Shown in pieces: positions 10,294 to 18,499 of a stretch of 64,000 nucleotides of DNA. Source of the DNA: an uncultured Muribaculaceae bacterium (GTDB lineage Bacteria; Bacteroidota; Bacteroidia; Bacteroidales; Muribaculaceae); NCBI GenBank assembly GCA_947386115.1, contig CANDNO010000003.1, positions 1-64,000 of the forward strand, in the 5' to 3' direction. The position numbers were made by a program, and so were the translations under genes. The notes below the pieces were generated by a model that had not been told where the DNA came from, did no database searches, and worked only from the letters and a program-made list of their open reading frames with translations. How positions within the stretch are numbered: the first letter of the stretch is position 1; each line of letters starts with the position of its first letter.

Positions 10294-11649
10294 TCAAGCA
10301 AGCTCGCAGATCAGCGTAGCCGACGACGAATCGACCACCTTCACTTTGACGAGATCGCCCACCTTGAACGTTCCGCGCGGGAAAACAGCCGTCTTATTCT
10401 GCGACGTGCGACCCACCCATTGCTCCGTGCTGCGCTTTGACACACCCTCCACGAGCACTTCATATTCCCGGCCAATGTCGCGGCGGTTACTCTCGGCCGA
10501 CAGCTCGTTCTGCAAGGCTATCATGCGGTTGAGACGATCGATCTTGACATCCTCGGGGACATTGTCGGGCATGTGCTTCGAAGCCAGCGTGCCCGGACGC
10601 TCCGAATACTTGAACATGAACGCCGAGTCAAAGCCCACCTCGCGCATCAGCGACAGCGTCTCCTGAAAATCGTCCTCGCTCTCGTTGTAGAAACCGGTGA
10701 ACATGTCGGTGGTTATGGCACAGTCGGGTATCGCACGGCGTATGGCAGCAATGCGGTCGAGATACCACTCACGCGTGTACTTGCGGTTCATATCCTTGAG
10801 CACCTTGTTGGAACCGCTCTGCACCGGCAGGTGGATGTGACGGCATATATTATCGTGAGCGGCAATCGTAGCGATTGTAGCGTCCGACATATCCTTGGGA
10901 TGGGATGTCGTGAAGCGCACACGCATGTCGGGGGCAGCCTCGGCCACCGTTGCCAGCAAGCGTGCAAAATCATACGTCTCGCCGGTCGACTCGTCGGTGT
11001 AGTTATACGAATTTACATTCTGTCCTAAGAGCGTCACCTCCTTGAATCCGCGCGAACGCAAGTCGGCAAGCTCGTTGAGAATGCTCCCCACCGAGCGGCT
11101 GCGTTCACGTCCACGGGTGTACGGAACAATACAGTAGGAGCAGAAATTGTTGCAACCTCTCATTATACTTATGAAACCGCTCACACGATTACCCGTTATA
11201 CGGCTCGGAATGACGTCGCGATAAGTCTCGGTAGTGCTCAGCTCCACGTTGATGGCCTTGTGACCGGTCTCGGCAGCGGCAAAAAGCTCCGGCAGCGACA
11301 GGTAAGCATCGGGGCCCGCCACCACATCGACACCATGCTCGTTGATGAGGCTGTCACGCACACGCTCGGCCATACACCCTATCACGCCCACAATGAGCCG
11401 GCGATCGCGACCGCGCCGACGGCGCAGCGACGCCAGGTAAGTGAGGCGCGACAGAATCTTTTGCTCAGCATTGTCGCGTATCGAGCAGGTATTGAGAAGG
11501 ATAGCATCGGCATCATCAACATTGTCGGTCATCTCATAACCGGCCATGCCCAGTATCGACGCCACTACTTCACTATCAGCCACATTCATCTGGCACCCAT
11601 AAGTTTCAATAAACAGGCGACGCGTAGCCGTCTCATTATTTATAGTCAT
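10294..11649 (-). CDS. miaB: tRNA-2-methylthio-N6-isopentenyladenosine synthase MiaB
   Basis: A radical-SAM methylthiotransferase that adds the 2-methylthio group to i6A37 of tRNAs reading UNN codons. The 451-residue length is typical. Three N-terminal cysteines for one [4Fe-4S] cluster are visible (C19, C55, C92) and the radical-SAM triad is C166, C170, C173 (CNNFCSYC). The last 60 residues fit a TRAM RNA-binding domain. The start ATG is divergent from the CoA-transferase gene, and the two share a 119-base promoter region. Confidence 0.95.
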   Translation of the reverse strand: MTINNETATRRLFIETYGCQMNVADSEVVASILGMAGYEMTDNVDDADAILLNTCSIRDNAEQKILSRLTYLASLRRRRGRDRRLIVGVIGCMAERVRDSLINEHGVDVVAGPDAYLSLPELFAAAETGHKAINVELSTTETYRDVIPSRITGNRVSGFISIMRGCNNFCSYCIVPYTRGRERSRSVGSILNELADLRSRGFKEVTLLGQNVNSYNYTDESTGETYDFARLLATVAEAAPDMRVRFTTSHPKDMSDATIATIAAHDNICRHIHLPVQSGSNKVLKDMNRKYTREWYLDRIAAIRRAIPDCAITTDMFTGFYNESEDDFQETLSLMREVGFDSAFMFKYSERPGTLASKHMPDNVPEDVKIDRLNRMIALQNELSAESNRRDIGREYEVLVEGVSKRSTEQWVGRTSQNKTAVFPRGTFKVGDLVKVKVVDSSSATLICELA

Positions 11650-11656
11650 AAAATTG

Positions 11657-11687
11657 TTGCGGTTTATCGGAAGATTTTCTAAATTTG
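11657..11687 (+). promoter_or_regulatory. Promoter of the CoA-transferase gene
   Basis: TTG at 11657-11659, a 20-base spacer, then TAAATTTG at 11680-11687: a full Bacteroidetes sigma-ABfr type promoter, about 80 bases ahead of the ATG at 11769. On the other strand TAATTTTG (11690-11697) could serve miaB, so the two promoters would lie back to back. Confidence 0.65.
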
Positions 11688-11768
11688 CACAAAATTACAA
11701 AATTCGCGCAAAACGACCTTAAATAGAATCCGAAAATATATAAAAGATAATAAACCAACTATACTGTA

Positions 11769-13262
11769 ATGGCATACAAATTTATCACAGCCCAGGAGGC
11801 AGCCTCGATGATCAAGGACGGCGACACGCTCGGCCTGTCAGGTTTCACTGCCCCCGGTAACCCCAAAGCAATCCTCGAAGAGGTAGCCCACAAGGCAGCC
11901 CGTGAACACGAAGAGGGCCGCCCCTTCAAAGTAAACATCTTTACCGGTGCTTCAACCAACGATCATGTCGACGGCACCCTCTCGCGCAACAACGCCATAA
12001 ACATGCGCGCCCCCTACCAGAACACGCCCGACCTGCGCAAACGCATCAACGCCCACGACGCCCACTACTTCGACCGTCACCTCAGCGAGATGGCCCAGGA
12101 AGCACGCTACGGCTTCTACGGCAAGATCGACTACGCCATTATCGAAGCCGCCGACATCACCGAGAATGGTGAGATACTCCTCGGCTGCGGTCTCGGCAAC
12201 ATCCCCACCTACGCCAAGATGGCCGACAAAATCTTCGTTGAAATCAACGAAGCCCTGCCCACATCGATACTCGGCATGCACGACATATACCTACCCATGG
12301 ATCCCCCCAACCGCCAGGAGATTCCAATCTTCCACGCCAACGACCGCATAGGCTCCTCGCTGCTGAAGATCGACCCCAAGAAAGTCGTAGGTATCGTGCG
12401 CACCAACTCGCTCGACGGCGTCAAACCCTTCACCGAGCCCGACGAAATAAGCAAGCAGATCGGCTCCAACGTCGTATCATTCCTCCTGAGCGAGTATCGC
12501 TCGGGCCGCATACCCAAAGAATTCCTCCCCCTCCAGAGCGGTGTAGGCAACGTAGCCAACGCCGTGCTTTATGACCTGGGCGAGAGCACCGAGATTCCCC
12601 CCTTCATGATGTACACCGAGGTAATCCAGGACGCCGTTCTCGAACTCCTGCGCAAAGGCAAGTGTACATTTGCCAGCACATGCTCGATGACATTCAGCGA
12701 CGACACCGAGAAGAAACTCTTCGACGACCTCGCATACTTCCACAACAAGATTCTCATGCGCCCCGCCGAGATTTCAAACAACCCCGAGGTAATACGTCGA
12801 CTTGGCGTCATCGCCATGAACACAGCCCTCGAAGCCGACATCTTCGGTTGCGTCAACTCGACCCACGTGCTCGGCACACGCATGATGAACGGCATCGGCG
12901 GCTCAGGCGACTTTACCCGCAACGCCTACATCTCGATATTCAGCTGCCCGTCGGTAACCAAAGGCGGCCTCATCAGCAACATCGTGCCCATGGTATCACA
13001 CGCCGACCACAGCGAACACTCAGTCGACATCCTCATCACCGACCAGGGTATCGCCGACCTTCGCGGCAAAGATCCCGTACAGCGCGCCGAAGCAATCATC
13101 GAGAACTGCGCCAACCCCATGTACCGCGAGCTCCTCTGGGACTACCTCAAGCTGGGCAAAGGCGGACAGACCCCCCACACGCTTGCCGCAGCATTCGCAT
13201 TCCACTGCGAGTTTGCCAACTCAGGCGACATGCGCAACGTCGACTACAGCAAATACTGCTAA
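11769..13262 (+). CDS. Acetyl-CoA hydrolase/transferase family (succinate/acetate CoA-transferase)
   Basis: A 497-residue class I CoA-transferase of the AarC/Cat1/ScpC group, which moves CoA between acyl-CoA and an acceptor such as succinate or acetate. The probable catalytic Glu is E284 in YTEVIQD, and the family signature GGSGDFTRNAYIS is near residue 377. The glycine-rich LQSGVGNVANAV is upstream of the Glu. In Bacteroidales such enzymes serve the succinate-propionate and acetate branches; the exact substrate pair cannot be read here. It is a single-gene unit: own promoter before it and a strong terminator after it. Confidence 0.9.
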   Translation: MAYKFITAQEAASMIKDGDTLGLSGFTAPGNPKAILEEVAHKAAREHEEGRPFKVNIFTGASTNDHVDGTLSRNNAINMRAPYQNTPDLRKRINAHDAHYFDRHLSEMAQEARYGFYGKIDYAIIEAADITENGEILLGCGLGNIPTYAKMADKIFVEINEALPTSILGMHDIYLPMDPPNRQEIPIFHANDRIGSSLLKIDPKKVVGIVRTNSLDGVKPFTEPDEISKQIGSNVVSFLLSEYRSGRIPKEFLPLQSGVGNVANAVLYDLGESTEIPPFMMYTEVIQDAVLELLRKGKCTFASTCSMTFSDDTEKKLFDDLAYFHNKILMRPAEISNNPEVIRRLGVIAMNTALEADIFGCVNSTHVLGTRMMNGIGGSGDFTRNAYISIFSCPSVTKGGLISNIVPMVSHADHSEHSVDILITDQGIADLRGKDPVQRAEAIIENCANPMYRELLWDYLKLGKGGQTPHTLAAAFAFHCEFANSGDMRNVDYSKYC

Positions 13263-13281
13263 TCCCCCCATCACCCCCATA

Positions 13282-13325
13282 CAACGAGCCGAGCCGGTCC
13301 CCCCCGTCCCGGCTCGTTGCTTTTA
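13282..13325 (+). terminator. Rho-independent terminator of the CoA-transferase gene
   Basis: A 10-base perfect stem (CAACGAGCCG at 13282-13291 with CGGCTCGTTG at 13310-13319) with a C-rich loop, followed by CTTTTATT. It lies 20 bases after the stop codon. Confidence 0.85.
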
Positions 13326-13393
13326 TTAAATATCAATATTAGGAAAAAGAAATAACCCCTAATTCAAAACCTACTTAGACCCACACCAAATGA

Positions 13394-13924
13394 TTAGAAG
13401 GAGTAGCCGATGCCGAGGGTGATGGCGCCGGTGGAGTATTTTTTGACGGCTGTGTATTTGCCTTCGATGAAGAGTTTGAGGCTGGAGGTGGCGTAGATGT
13501 CGATGCCGGCGCCGATGTTGAATCCGAGCTTGCTGACGCGGTTGGTCACGTCGTCGCCGTCAACAATCGTTGGTTTCAGATTGTCGGTGTGAAGGCTCCA
13601 GGAGGTGTAGTTGATGCCGGCCAGAGGGTAGAAGTTGACGCGGTCGGTCACGATAGGCAACGGCATGTGTATGTTGCCGTTAATCGCGAGTCCGTCTACG
13701 TCGTTATGGCGGAAAATATAAGTGACATCGGGAGCCACGCGCAATAATCGGTTGATACGATACTGGAAGAAAAGACCGGCAACGGCACTTTCGTTTCGGG
13801 TGTTATATCCGGCGGTGATTCCTACCGATTTCTCTCCTTTTTCACCTACAGCGTAAGCGGCAGGAGCTGTCATCACGGCAGCAGTTGCTACCGTCAAAGC
13901 TATCAAACGATTACATATTTTCAT
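13394..13924 (-). CDS. Small outer-membrane beta-barrel protein (OmpA/OmpW-like porin family)
   Basis: A 176-residue protein with a signal peptide at residues 1-25 (MKICNRLIAL... ending AAYA). The mature part alternates aromatic and polar residues in strands (SVGITAGYNTRN, VAGLFFQYRINR, FYPLAGINYTSW) and ends in GIGYSF, a terminal aromatic typical of Bam-inserted barrels. This suggests an eight-strand barrel. I chose the ATG at 13924 over one at 13951, because the longer start puts a polar stretch before the signal and brings it close to the promoter box. Ligand unknown. Confidence 0.8.
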   Translation of the reverse strand: MKICNRLIALTVATAAVMTAPAAYAVGEKGEKSVGITAGYNTRNESAVAGLFFQYRINRLLRVAPDVTYIFRHNDVDGLAINGNIHMPLPIVTDRVNFYPLAGINYTSWSLHTDNLKPTIVDGDDVTNRVSKLGFNIGAGIDIYATSSLKLFIEGKYTAVKKYSTGAITLGIGYSF

Positions 13925-13948
13925 ATCAGTGGGTCTGTTTACGATTGC

Positions 13949-13956
13949 CAAAGTTA
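13949..13956 (-). promoter_or_regulatory. -7 element for the outer-membrane barrel gene
   Basis: Reads TAACTTTG on the minus strand, 24 bases upstream of the chosen start at 13924. A matching -33 box is not obvious. Confidence 0.45.
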
Positions 13957-14021
13957 AACAAATTAAAGATAAATTTTGTAACTTCGCGGTGAAAAAAATT
14001 TATTCATTTTTCCCGGAGTAT

Positions 14022-14684
14022 ATGGATGTAAGGATCGAACAGTCTTGGAAACAGCATCTCGCTGCCGAGTGGGACAAAGACTACTTTGCCCGGCTTACGA
14101 GCTGGGTGAGAAGCGAATATGCCTCGACGCAGGTTTTCCCGCCGGCCGGCCGTATTTTTGCCGCGCTCGACACCACGCCGTTTGACGATGTAAAAGTTGT
14201 GATCCTGGGGCAGGATCCTTACCATGACATAGGCCAGGCCAACGGTCTGTGCTTTTCGGTGGCACCCGGCGTGGCCATGCCGCCGTCGCTGGTAAACATT
14301 TTCAAGGAGGTATCGACCGATACCGGTGCTCCAACTCCCGCCGACGGCGACCTAACACGATGGGCACGACAGGGGGTGCTTCTGCTCAACTCCATCCTCA
14401 CCGTGCGCGCTCACGCGGCTGCCTCACATCGCGATAAAGGATGGGAGCAATTCACCGATGCCGTAATACGCTCGCTCGCCACCGAGCGTGAGGGCCTGGT
14501 GTTCATGCTGTGGGGATCGTATGCAGCACGCAAGGGTGCGTTCATCGACAGGCAGCGGCACCTGGTGCTTGAATCGGCCCATCCGTCACCTCTGTCGGCC
14601 TACCGCGGATTCTTCGGCAATCACCATTTCTCGCGTGCCAACGCCTATCTTGAGGCTCAGGGTAAAAAAGGAATCGTCTGGTAA
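14022..14684 (+). CDS. ung: Uracil-DNA glycosylase, family 1
   Basis: It removes uracil from DNA to start base excision repair. With the start at 14022 the protein is 220 residues, the normal length. The water-activating motif GQDPYH is at residues 63-68 (catalytic D65), and the second motif HPSPLS with its His at residue 187 is near the C-terminus. A GGAG ribosome-binding site lies just upstream of 14022; an in-frame start at 13929 would add an unlikely extension. The stop overlaps the next gene's start (TAATG), so the two are translationally coupled. Confidence 0.95.
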   Translation: MDVRIEQSWKQHLAAEWDKDYFARLTSWVRSEYASTQVFPPAGRIFAALDTTPFDDVKVVILGQDPYHDIGQANGLCFSVAPGVAMPPSLVNIFKEVSTDTGAPTPADGDLTRWARQGVLLLNSILTVRAHAAASHRDKGWEQFTDAVIRSLATEREGLVFMLWGSYAARKGAFIDRQRHLVLESAHPSPLSAYRGFFGNHHFSRANAYLEAQGKKGIVW

Positions 14685-15946
14685 TGATAGCATCGGCCCG
14701 CATATTACCGGTTATCGTATTGTTGATTGCAGCAATACAGGGCGTTTATGCCGCCGAGAATCTCACGGGGATTCTCGACCCGCATTTCGCTACACTACAG
14801 GCATACGTGGGCGATGACAAACTGAACGACCCGGTGCTCACGCTCGACGATGACCGGCAGCTCGTGATAGAGTTTGACGAACTCGCCGACGAGGTGCGCT
14901 ATATGCGCTACAGTGTCACCCATTGCAATGCCGACTGGCAGCCGTCGCAACTTGTCGAGAGCGAATACCTCGAGGGTTTCAACGAGGGTACCATCGACGA
15001 CTACGAGTTCTCACGGGCCACGACGGTTCATTATGTACACTACCGTCTCACACTGCCCAATGATCAGATAAGGCTGACGGCCTCGGGCAACTACCTTCTA
15101 CGCGTCTACGACGAGGGTGACCCCGACGATACGCTCCTGCAGGTTCGCTTCATGATAACCGAGCAATCGGTCAACCTGTCGGGCTCAGTGACCTCTCGCA
15201 CCGACATAGATTACAACGGCTCCCACCAGCAACTGTCGCTCAACATCGATGCAGGGCGCGTGAGAGTACACGACGCGTTCAACGACTTCAAGGTGGTGAT
15301 AAGCCAGAACGGCCGTATCGACAATGCCCGCACACTCACCCACCCGCTCAGACTACAAGGCAACAACCTCATCTACGAGCACATGCCCGAACTCATATTC
15401 GAGGCCGGCAACGAGTACCGCCGCTTCGAAAACATATCGACCCGCATGCCCGGAATGCACATCGACGACGTGAGCTACCACGGGCCATACTACCACGCTG
15501 TGGTCGCAACCGACACTCCGCGCAACGAGACACCGTACACCTACGACAGTACCCAGCACGGCAAGTATGTGGTGAGAGAATACAACTCGAGCCGGTCGGA
15601 CACCGAGGCCGACTATCTCGTGACCCACTTCGCCCTCGAGACCCCGCGGATTGACGGCTGTGACGTGTATCTCGACGGTGACCTTGTCAATCGCCGTTTC
15701 GACGGGAAGTCACGTCTTGACTACAACGACGCCACGGGATGCTACGAGACGGCCCTGCTGCTCAAACAGGGGTCGTACAACTACCAGTATCTCACGCGAC
15801 CGGCCGGCAGCGACAGGGCATACACCGCCCCCGTAGAGGGTGATTTCTACAACACTGTCAACGAATATAGGGTGGCAGTATATCACAGGCTTCCGGGTGA
15901 GCGTTATGACCGCCTCGTGGGATATTTTACCATAATGTCATTATGA
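14684..15946 (+). CDS. Type IX secretion system plug protein (DUF5103 family)
   Basis: A 420-residue secreted protein with a signal peptide at residues 1-23 (ending GVYA). The opening of the mature part (ILDPHFATLQAY, DDDRQLVIEFDEL, YSVTHCNADWQPS) fits the family formerly called DUF5103, now named the T9SS plug. From structural work on Flavobacterium, Plug closes the periplasmic face of the SprA channel when it is empty. The gene starts on the ung stop codon and overlaps the DUF3109 gene by 4 bases, so it is in an operon with housekeeping genes and not with other T9SS genes. The assignment rests on family recall. Confidence 0.8.
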   Translation: MIASARILPVIVLLIAAIQGVYAAENLTGILDPHFATLQAYVGDDKLNDPVLTLDDDRQLVIEFDELADEVRYMRYSVTHCNADWQPSQLVESEYLEGFNEGTIDDYEFSRATTVHYVHYRLTLPNDQIRLTASGNYLLRVYDEGDPDDTLLQVRFMITEQSVNLSGSVTSRTDIDYNGSHQQLSLNIDAGRVRVHDAFNDFKVVISQNGRIDNARTLTHPLRLQGNNLIYEHMPELIFEAGNEYRRFENISTRMPGMHIDDVSYHGPYYHAVVATDTPRNETPYTYDSTQHGKYVVREYNSSRSDTEADYLVTHFALETPRIDGCDVYLDGDLVNRRFDGKSRLDYNDATGCYETALLLKQGSYNYQYLTRPAGSDRAYTAPVEGDFYNTVNEYRVAVYHRLPGERYDRLVGYFTIMSL

Positions 15947-16557
15947 ACGAAGAAACAACCGAAACAGTAATGCTACAGATTAAAGATACACTCGTGAGCC
16001 TCGACCTTGCCGAACAGTTCTTCTGCTGCGACATCGAGCAGTGCAAGGGTGAATGTTGCATCGAAGGTGACGCCGGAGCGCCAGTGACCGACGAAGAGGC
16101 CCGGCGCATCGAAGAGGTGTTGCCCGAGATATGGGACGACATGGCCCCGGCGGCGCAGCGCGAGGTGAAGGAAAACGGCGTGAGCTACATCGACAGCGAG
16201 GGTGACCGCGTCACGACCATCATCAACGGCCGCGACTGCGCATTCACGTGCTACGCACCCGGAGGCATCTGCATGTGTGCCATCGAGAAGGCATTCCGCG
16301 AGGGGCGCTCTACATGGCGCAAACCGGCATCCTGCTATCTATACCCGGTGAGAATAAACCGCTACCCGTCGTTCACGGCAGTCAACTACCACCGCTGGAA
16401 GATATGCCGCAGCGCCGAGGCCAACGGCCGCCGGCTTGGCATCAGAGCCTACCAGTTTCTCAAGGAGCCTCTCACCGAATACTTCGGCAAAGAGTGGTAT
16501 GACGAGCTTGTGATGGCCTGCGAAGCTTACCTCGAACAATATGGAAATAATGAATAA
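15943..16557 (+). CDS. DUF3109 family cysteine-rich protein
   Basis: A 204-residue cytoplasmic protein of a family common in Bacteroidetes with no settled function. Cysteines are clustered: CCDIEQCKGECC near residues 28-39, then CAFTCYAPGGICMC near 98-111, then further single cysteines. The spacing suggests binding of a metal or an Fe-S cluster. It overlaps the plug gene by 4 bases (ATGA) and the M23 gene by 17. Its role in this operon cannot be inferred. Confidence 0.85.
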   Translation: MNEETTETVMLQIKDTLVSLDLAEQFFCCDIEQCKGECCIEGDAGAPVTDEEARRIEEVLPEIWDDMAPAAQREVKENGVSYIDSEGDRVTTIINGRDCAFTCYAPGGICMCAIEKAFREGRSTWRKPASCYLYPVRINRYPSFTAVNYHRWKICRSAEANGRRLGIRAYQFLKEPLTEYFGKEWYDELVMACEAYLEQYGNNE

Positions 16558-17455
16558 CGGTTTCGAAGAAATAAAACGGTTCACGCTAAGAGTGGGCAAG
16601 ACGCTCGTCCACTTCTCGCGACGCGGCATAAAAGTGCGCCCGCGCTACCGCCTGCAGCTCATCAACGACAGCCGCATGTCGACGATATGGAGTTTTTCGG
16701 GCAGCCGCGCACGCCTGCTCCTTGCCGCCATCGTCCTATTCTTCGTTGTGACCATAGCCGGCGCCGCGCTCATCGGTGTCACCCCCCTGCGCACTCTGCT
16801 CCCGGGCTATCTCAAACGCTCGCAGAGGTCCGAGATGTTTGAGATGTCGACCCGCCTCGACTCCCTGTCACACCTCGCCGCCGTCAACAACATGTACCTC
16901 GACAACATGGTAGCCATAATCAACGACGAGGTCGACCTCGACAGCATACAGCAAGCCTACAACGACTCGATCAACAGACTGCAACTGCCCATCGACTCAC
17001 TGCTCACCACGAGCAGCGCCGAGCGAGAATTCGTGCGGCGCTACGAACAGCGCGAGCGCTTCAACGTCTCGGTGCTGTCGCCGGTAGCCGCCGAGGGCAT
17101 GGTGTTCTATCCGCCGGTAACTTCAAGCGTGGCCCAGGCATCGGAGCCCTCGGGGCGCATCACCTATCAGCTGTCACCATCAAGTCCCGTGTCGGCCATA
17201 TACCGCGGCACGGTAATCGACTCGTACTATGTTCCCGGCCAGGGATACACAATGGTAATACAACACCCCCACGACTTCATCTCACGCTACACCGGCATAG
17301 GCACCCCGATGGCCGAGCGCGGCACCAAAGTGAACACAGGCTCACGCATAGGGCTGTCATCGTCGGTAAGAGACAACGACCGACCGCCGGTAACGTTCGA
17401 GATGTGGTACAACGGTTCACAGCTCGACCCCTCGGGCTACATCAACGCACAATAA
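16541..17455 (+). CDS. Membrane-anchored M23/LytM-like protein, catalytically degenerate
   Basis: A 304-residue inner-membrane protein: basic cytoplasmic N-terminus, one TM at about residues 58-80, a helical linker (about 90-170) and a C-terminal LytM-like fold (about 210-304). M23 endopeptidases need an HxxxD pair and an HxH motif to hold Zn. Here the first is missing and the final HxHFE has become VTFEM, with only one His in QHPHDF. It is probably not a peptidase but an activator or scaffold for cell-wall enzymes, as in EnvC/NlpD. An alternative ATG is at 16550. tsaD follows by 8 bases. Confidence 0.85.
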   Translation: MEIMNNGFEEIKRFTLRVGKTLVHFSRRGIKVRPRYRLQLINDSRMSTIWSFSGSRARLLLAAIVLFFVVTIAGAALIGVTPLRTLLPGYLKRSQRSEMFEMSTRLDSLSHLAAVNNMYLDNMVAIINDEVDLDSIQQAYNDSINRLQLPIDSLLTTSSAEREFVRRYEQRERFNVSVLSPVAAEGMVFYPPVTSSVAQASEPSGRITYQLSPSSPVSAIYRGTVIDSYYVPGQGYTMVIQHPHDFISRYTGIGTPMAERGTKVNTGSRIGLSSSVRDNDRPPVTFEMWYNGSQLDPSGYINAQ

Positions 17456-17463
17456 ACTTTACA

Positions 17464-18480
17464 ATGAGTACCATTATATTAGGAATAGAATCATCGTGTG
17501 ACGACACCAGCGCGGCAGTCATAAGCGACGGCCTGCTGCTGAGCAACGTCATTGCATCGCAGAAAGTACATGAAGAGTATGGCGGCGTAGTGCCCGAGCT
17601 GGCATCGCGCGCACACCAGCAGAACATCGTCCCTGTGGTCGACGCCGCCATCAAGCGAGCCGGCATCGACAAGAGCGACCTAAGCGCTATCGCCTTCACA
17701 CGCGGACCCGGCCTGCTGGGCTCGCTGCTCGTGGGCACATCGTTTGCCAAGGGGCTGTCGCTCGGTCTGCGCATACCCATTGTCGATGTCAACCACCTGC
17801 ACGGTCATGTGCTCAGTCATTTCGTGCGCCAGTCGCCCGACGACATAGTGCCCGAGTTCCCCTTCATCTGCCTGCTTATCTCGGGCGGCAACTCGCAGAT
17901 CGTACTGGTGAAAAGCTACCGCGACATGGAGATTCTGGGCCAGACAATCGATGACGCTGCCGGTGAGGCATTCGACAAGTGTGCCAAGGTAATGGGACTT
18001 CCCTATCCCGGCGGACCTCACATCGACCGTCTCGCCGCCGAGGGTGATTCCAAGCGTTTCAAATTTGCCAAGCCACATATTCCGGGTCTCGACTACAGCT
18101 TCAGCGGCCTGAAGACCTCGTTCCTTTACACCCTGCGCGACGAGGTGAAGAAAAATCCCGATTTTATCCCCGAGAACATGGCCGACCTTGCCGCATCGCT
18201 GCAGGCTACCATCATAGACATACTCCTTGACAAACTCGACAAGGCTGTAAAACAGACAGGCGTAAAGACCGTCGCTATAGGCGGAGGCGTATCGGCCAAC
18301 TCGGGCGTACGCTCGGCCATCGCCGACTATTGCGAACGCCACCACCTCAAGGCATTCATACCGCAACGCGCTTTTACCACCGACAACGCCGCCATGGTAG
18401 CCATAGCCGGCTATTACAAGTATCTCGACCGCGACTTCTGTCCCTACGATGCGGCACCCTTCGCCCGCGTGACAATGTAA
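17464..18480 (+). CDS. tsaD: tRNA threonylcarbamoyladenosine synthase subunit TsaD
   Basis: TsaD transfers the threonylcarbamoyl group to A37 of ANN-decoding tRNAs with TsaB and TsaE. From the ATG at 17464 it is 338 residues, standard for the family. It opens MSTIILGIESSCDDT; the metal-binding His pair is H111 and H115 (HLHGH). The ASKHA-fold motifs DDAAGEAFDK and IGGGVSANSG are present. A longer frame from 17404 is rejected because it would overlap the M23 gene and precede the conserved opening. cinA follows after 19 bases. Confidence 0.96.
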   Translation: MSTIILGIESSCDDTSAAVISDGLLLSNVIASQKVHEEYGGVVPELASRAHQQNIVPVVDAAIKRAGIDKSDLSAIAFTRGPGLLGSLLVGTSFAKGLSLGLRIPIVDVNHLHGHVLSHFVRQSPDDIVPEFPFICLLISGGNSQIVLVKSYRDMEILGQTIDDAAGEAFDKCAKVMGLPYPGGPHIDRLAAEGDSKRFKFAKPHIPGLDYSFSGLKTSFLYTLRDEVKKNPDFIPENMADLAASLQATIIDILLDKLDKAVKQTGVKTVAIGGGVSANSGVRSAIADYCERHHLKAFIPQRAFTTDNAAMVAIAGYYKYLDRDFCPYDAAPFARVTM

Positions 18481-18499
18481 AAATAAACACTTGTAAACG

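Noticed and set aside
16541..17455. Active M23 endopeptidase
   Set aside because: The HxxxD and HxH zinc ligands are missing.
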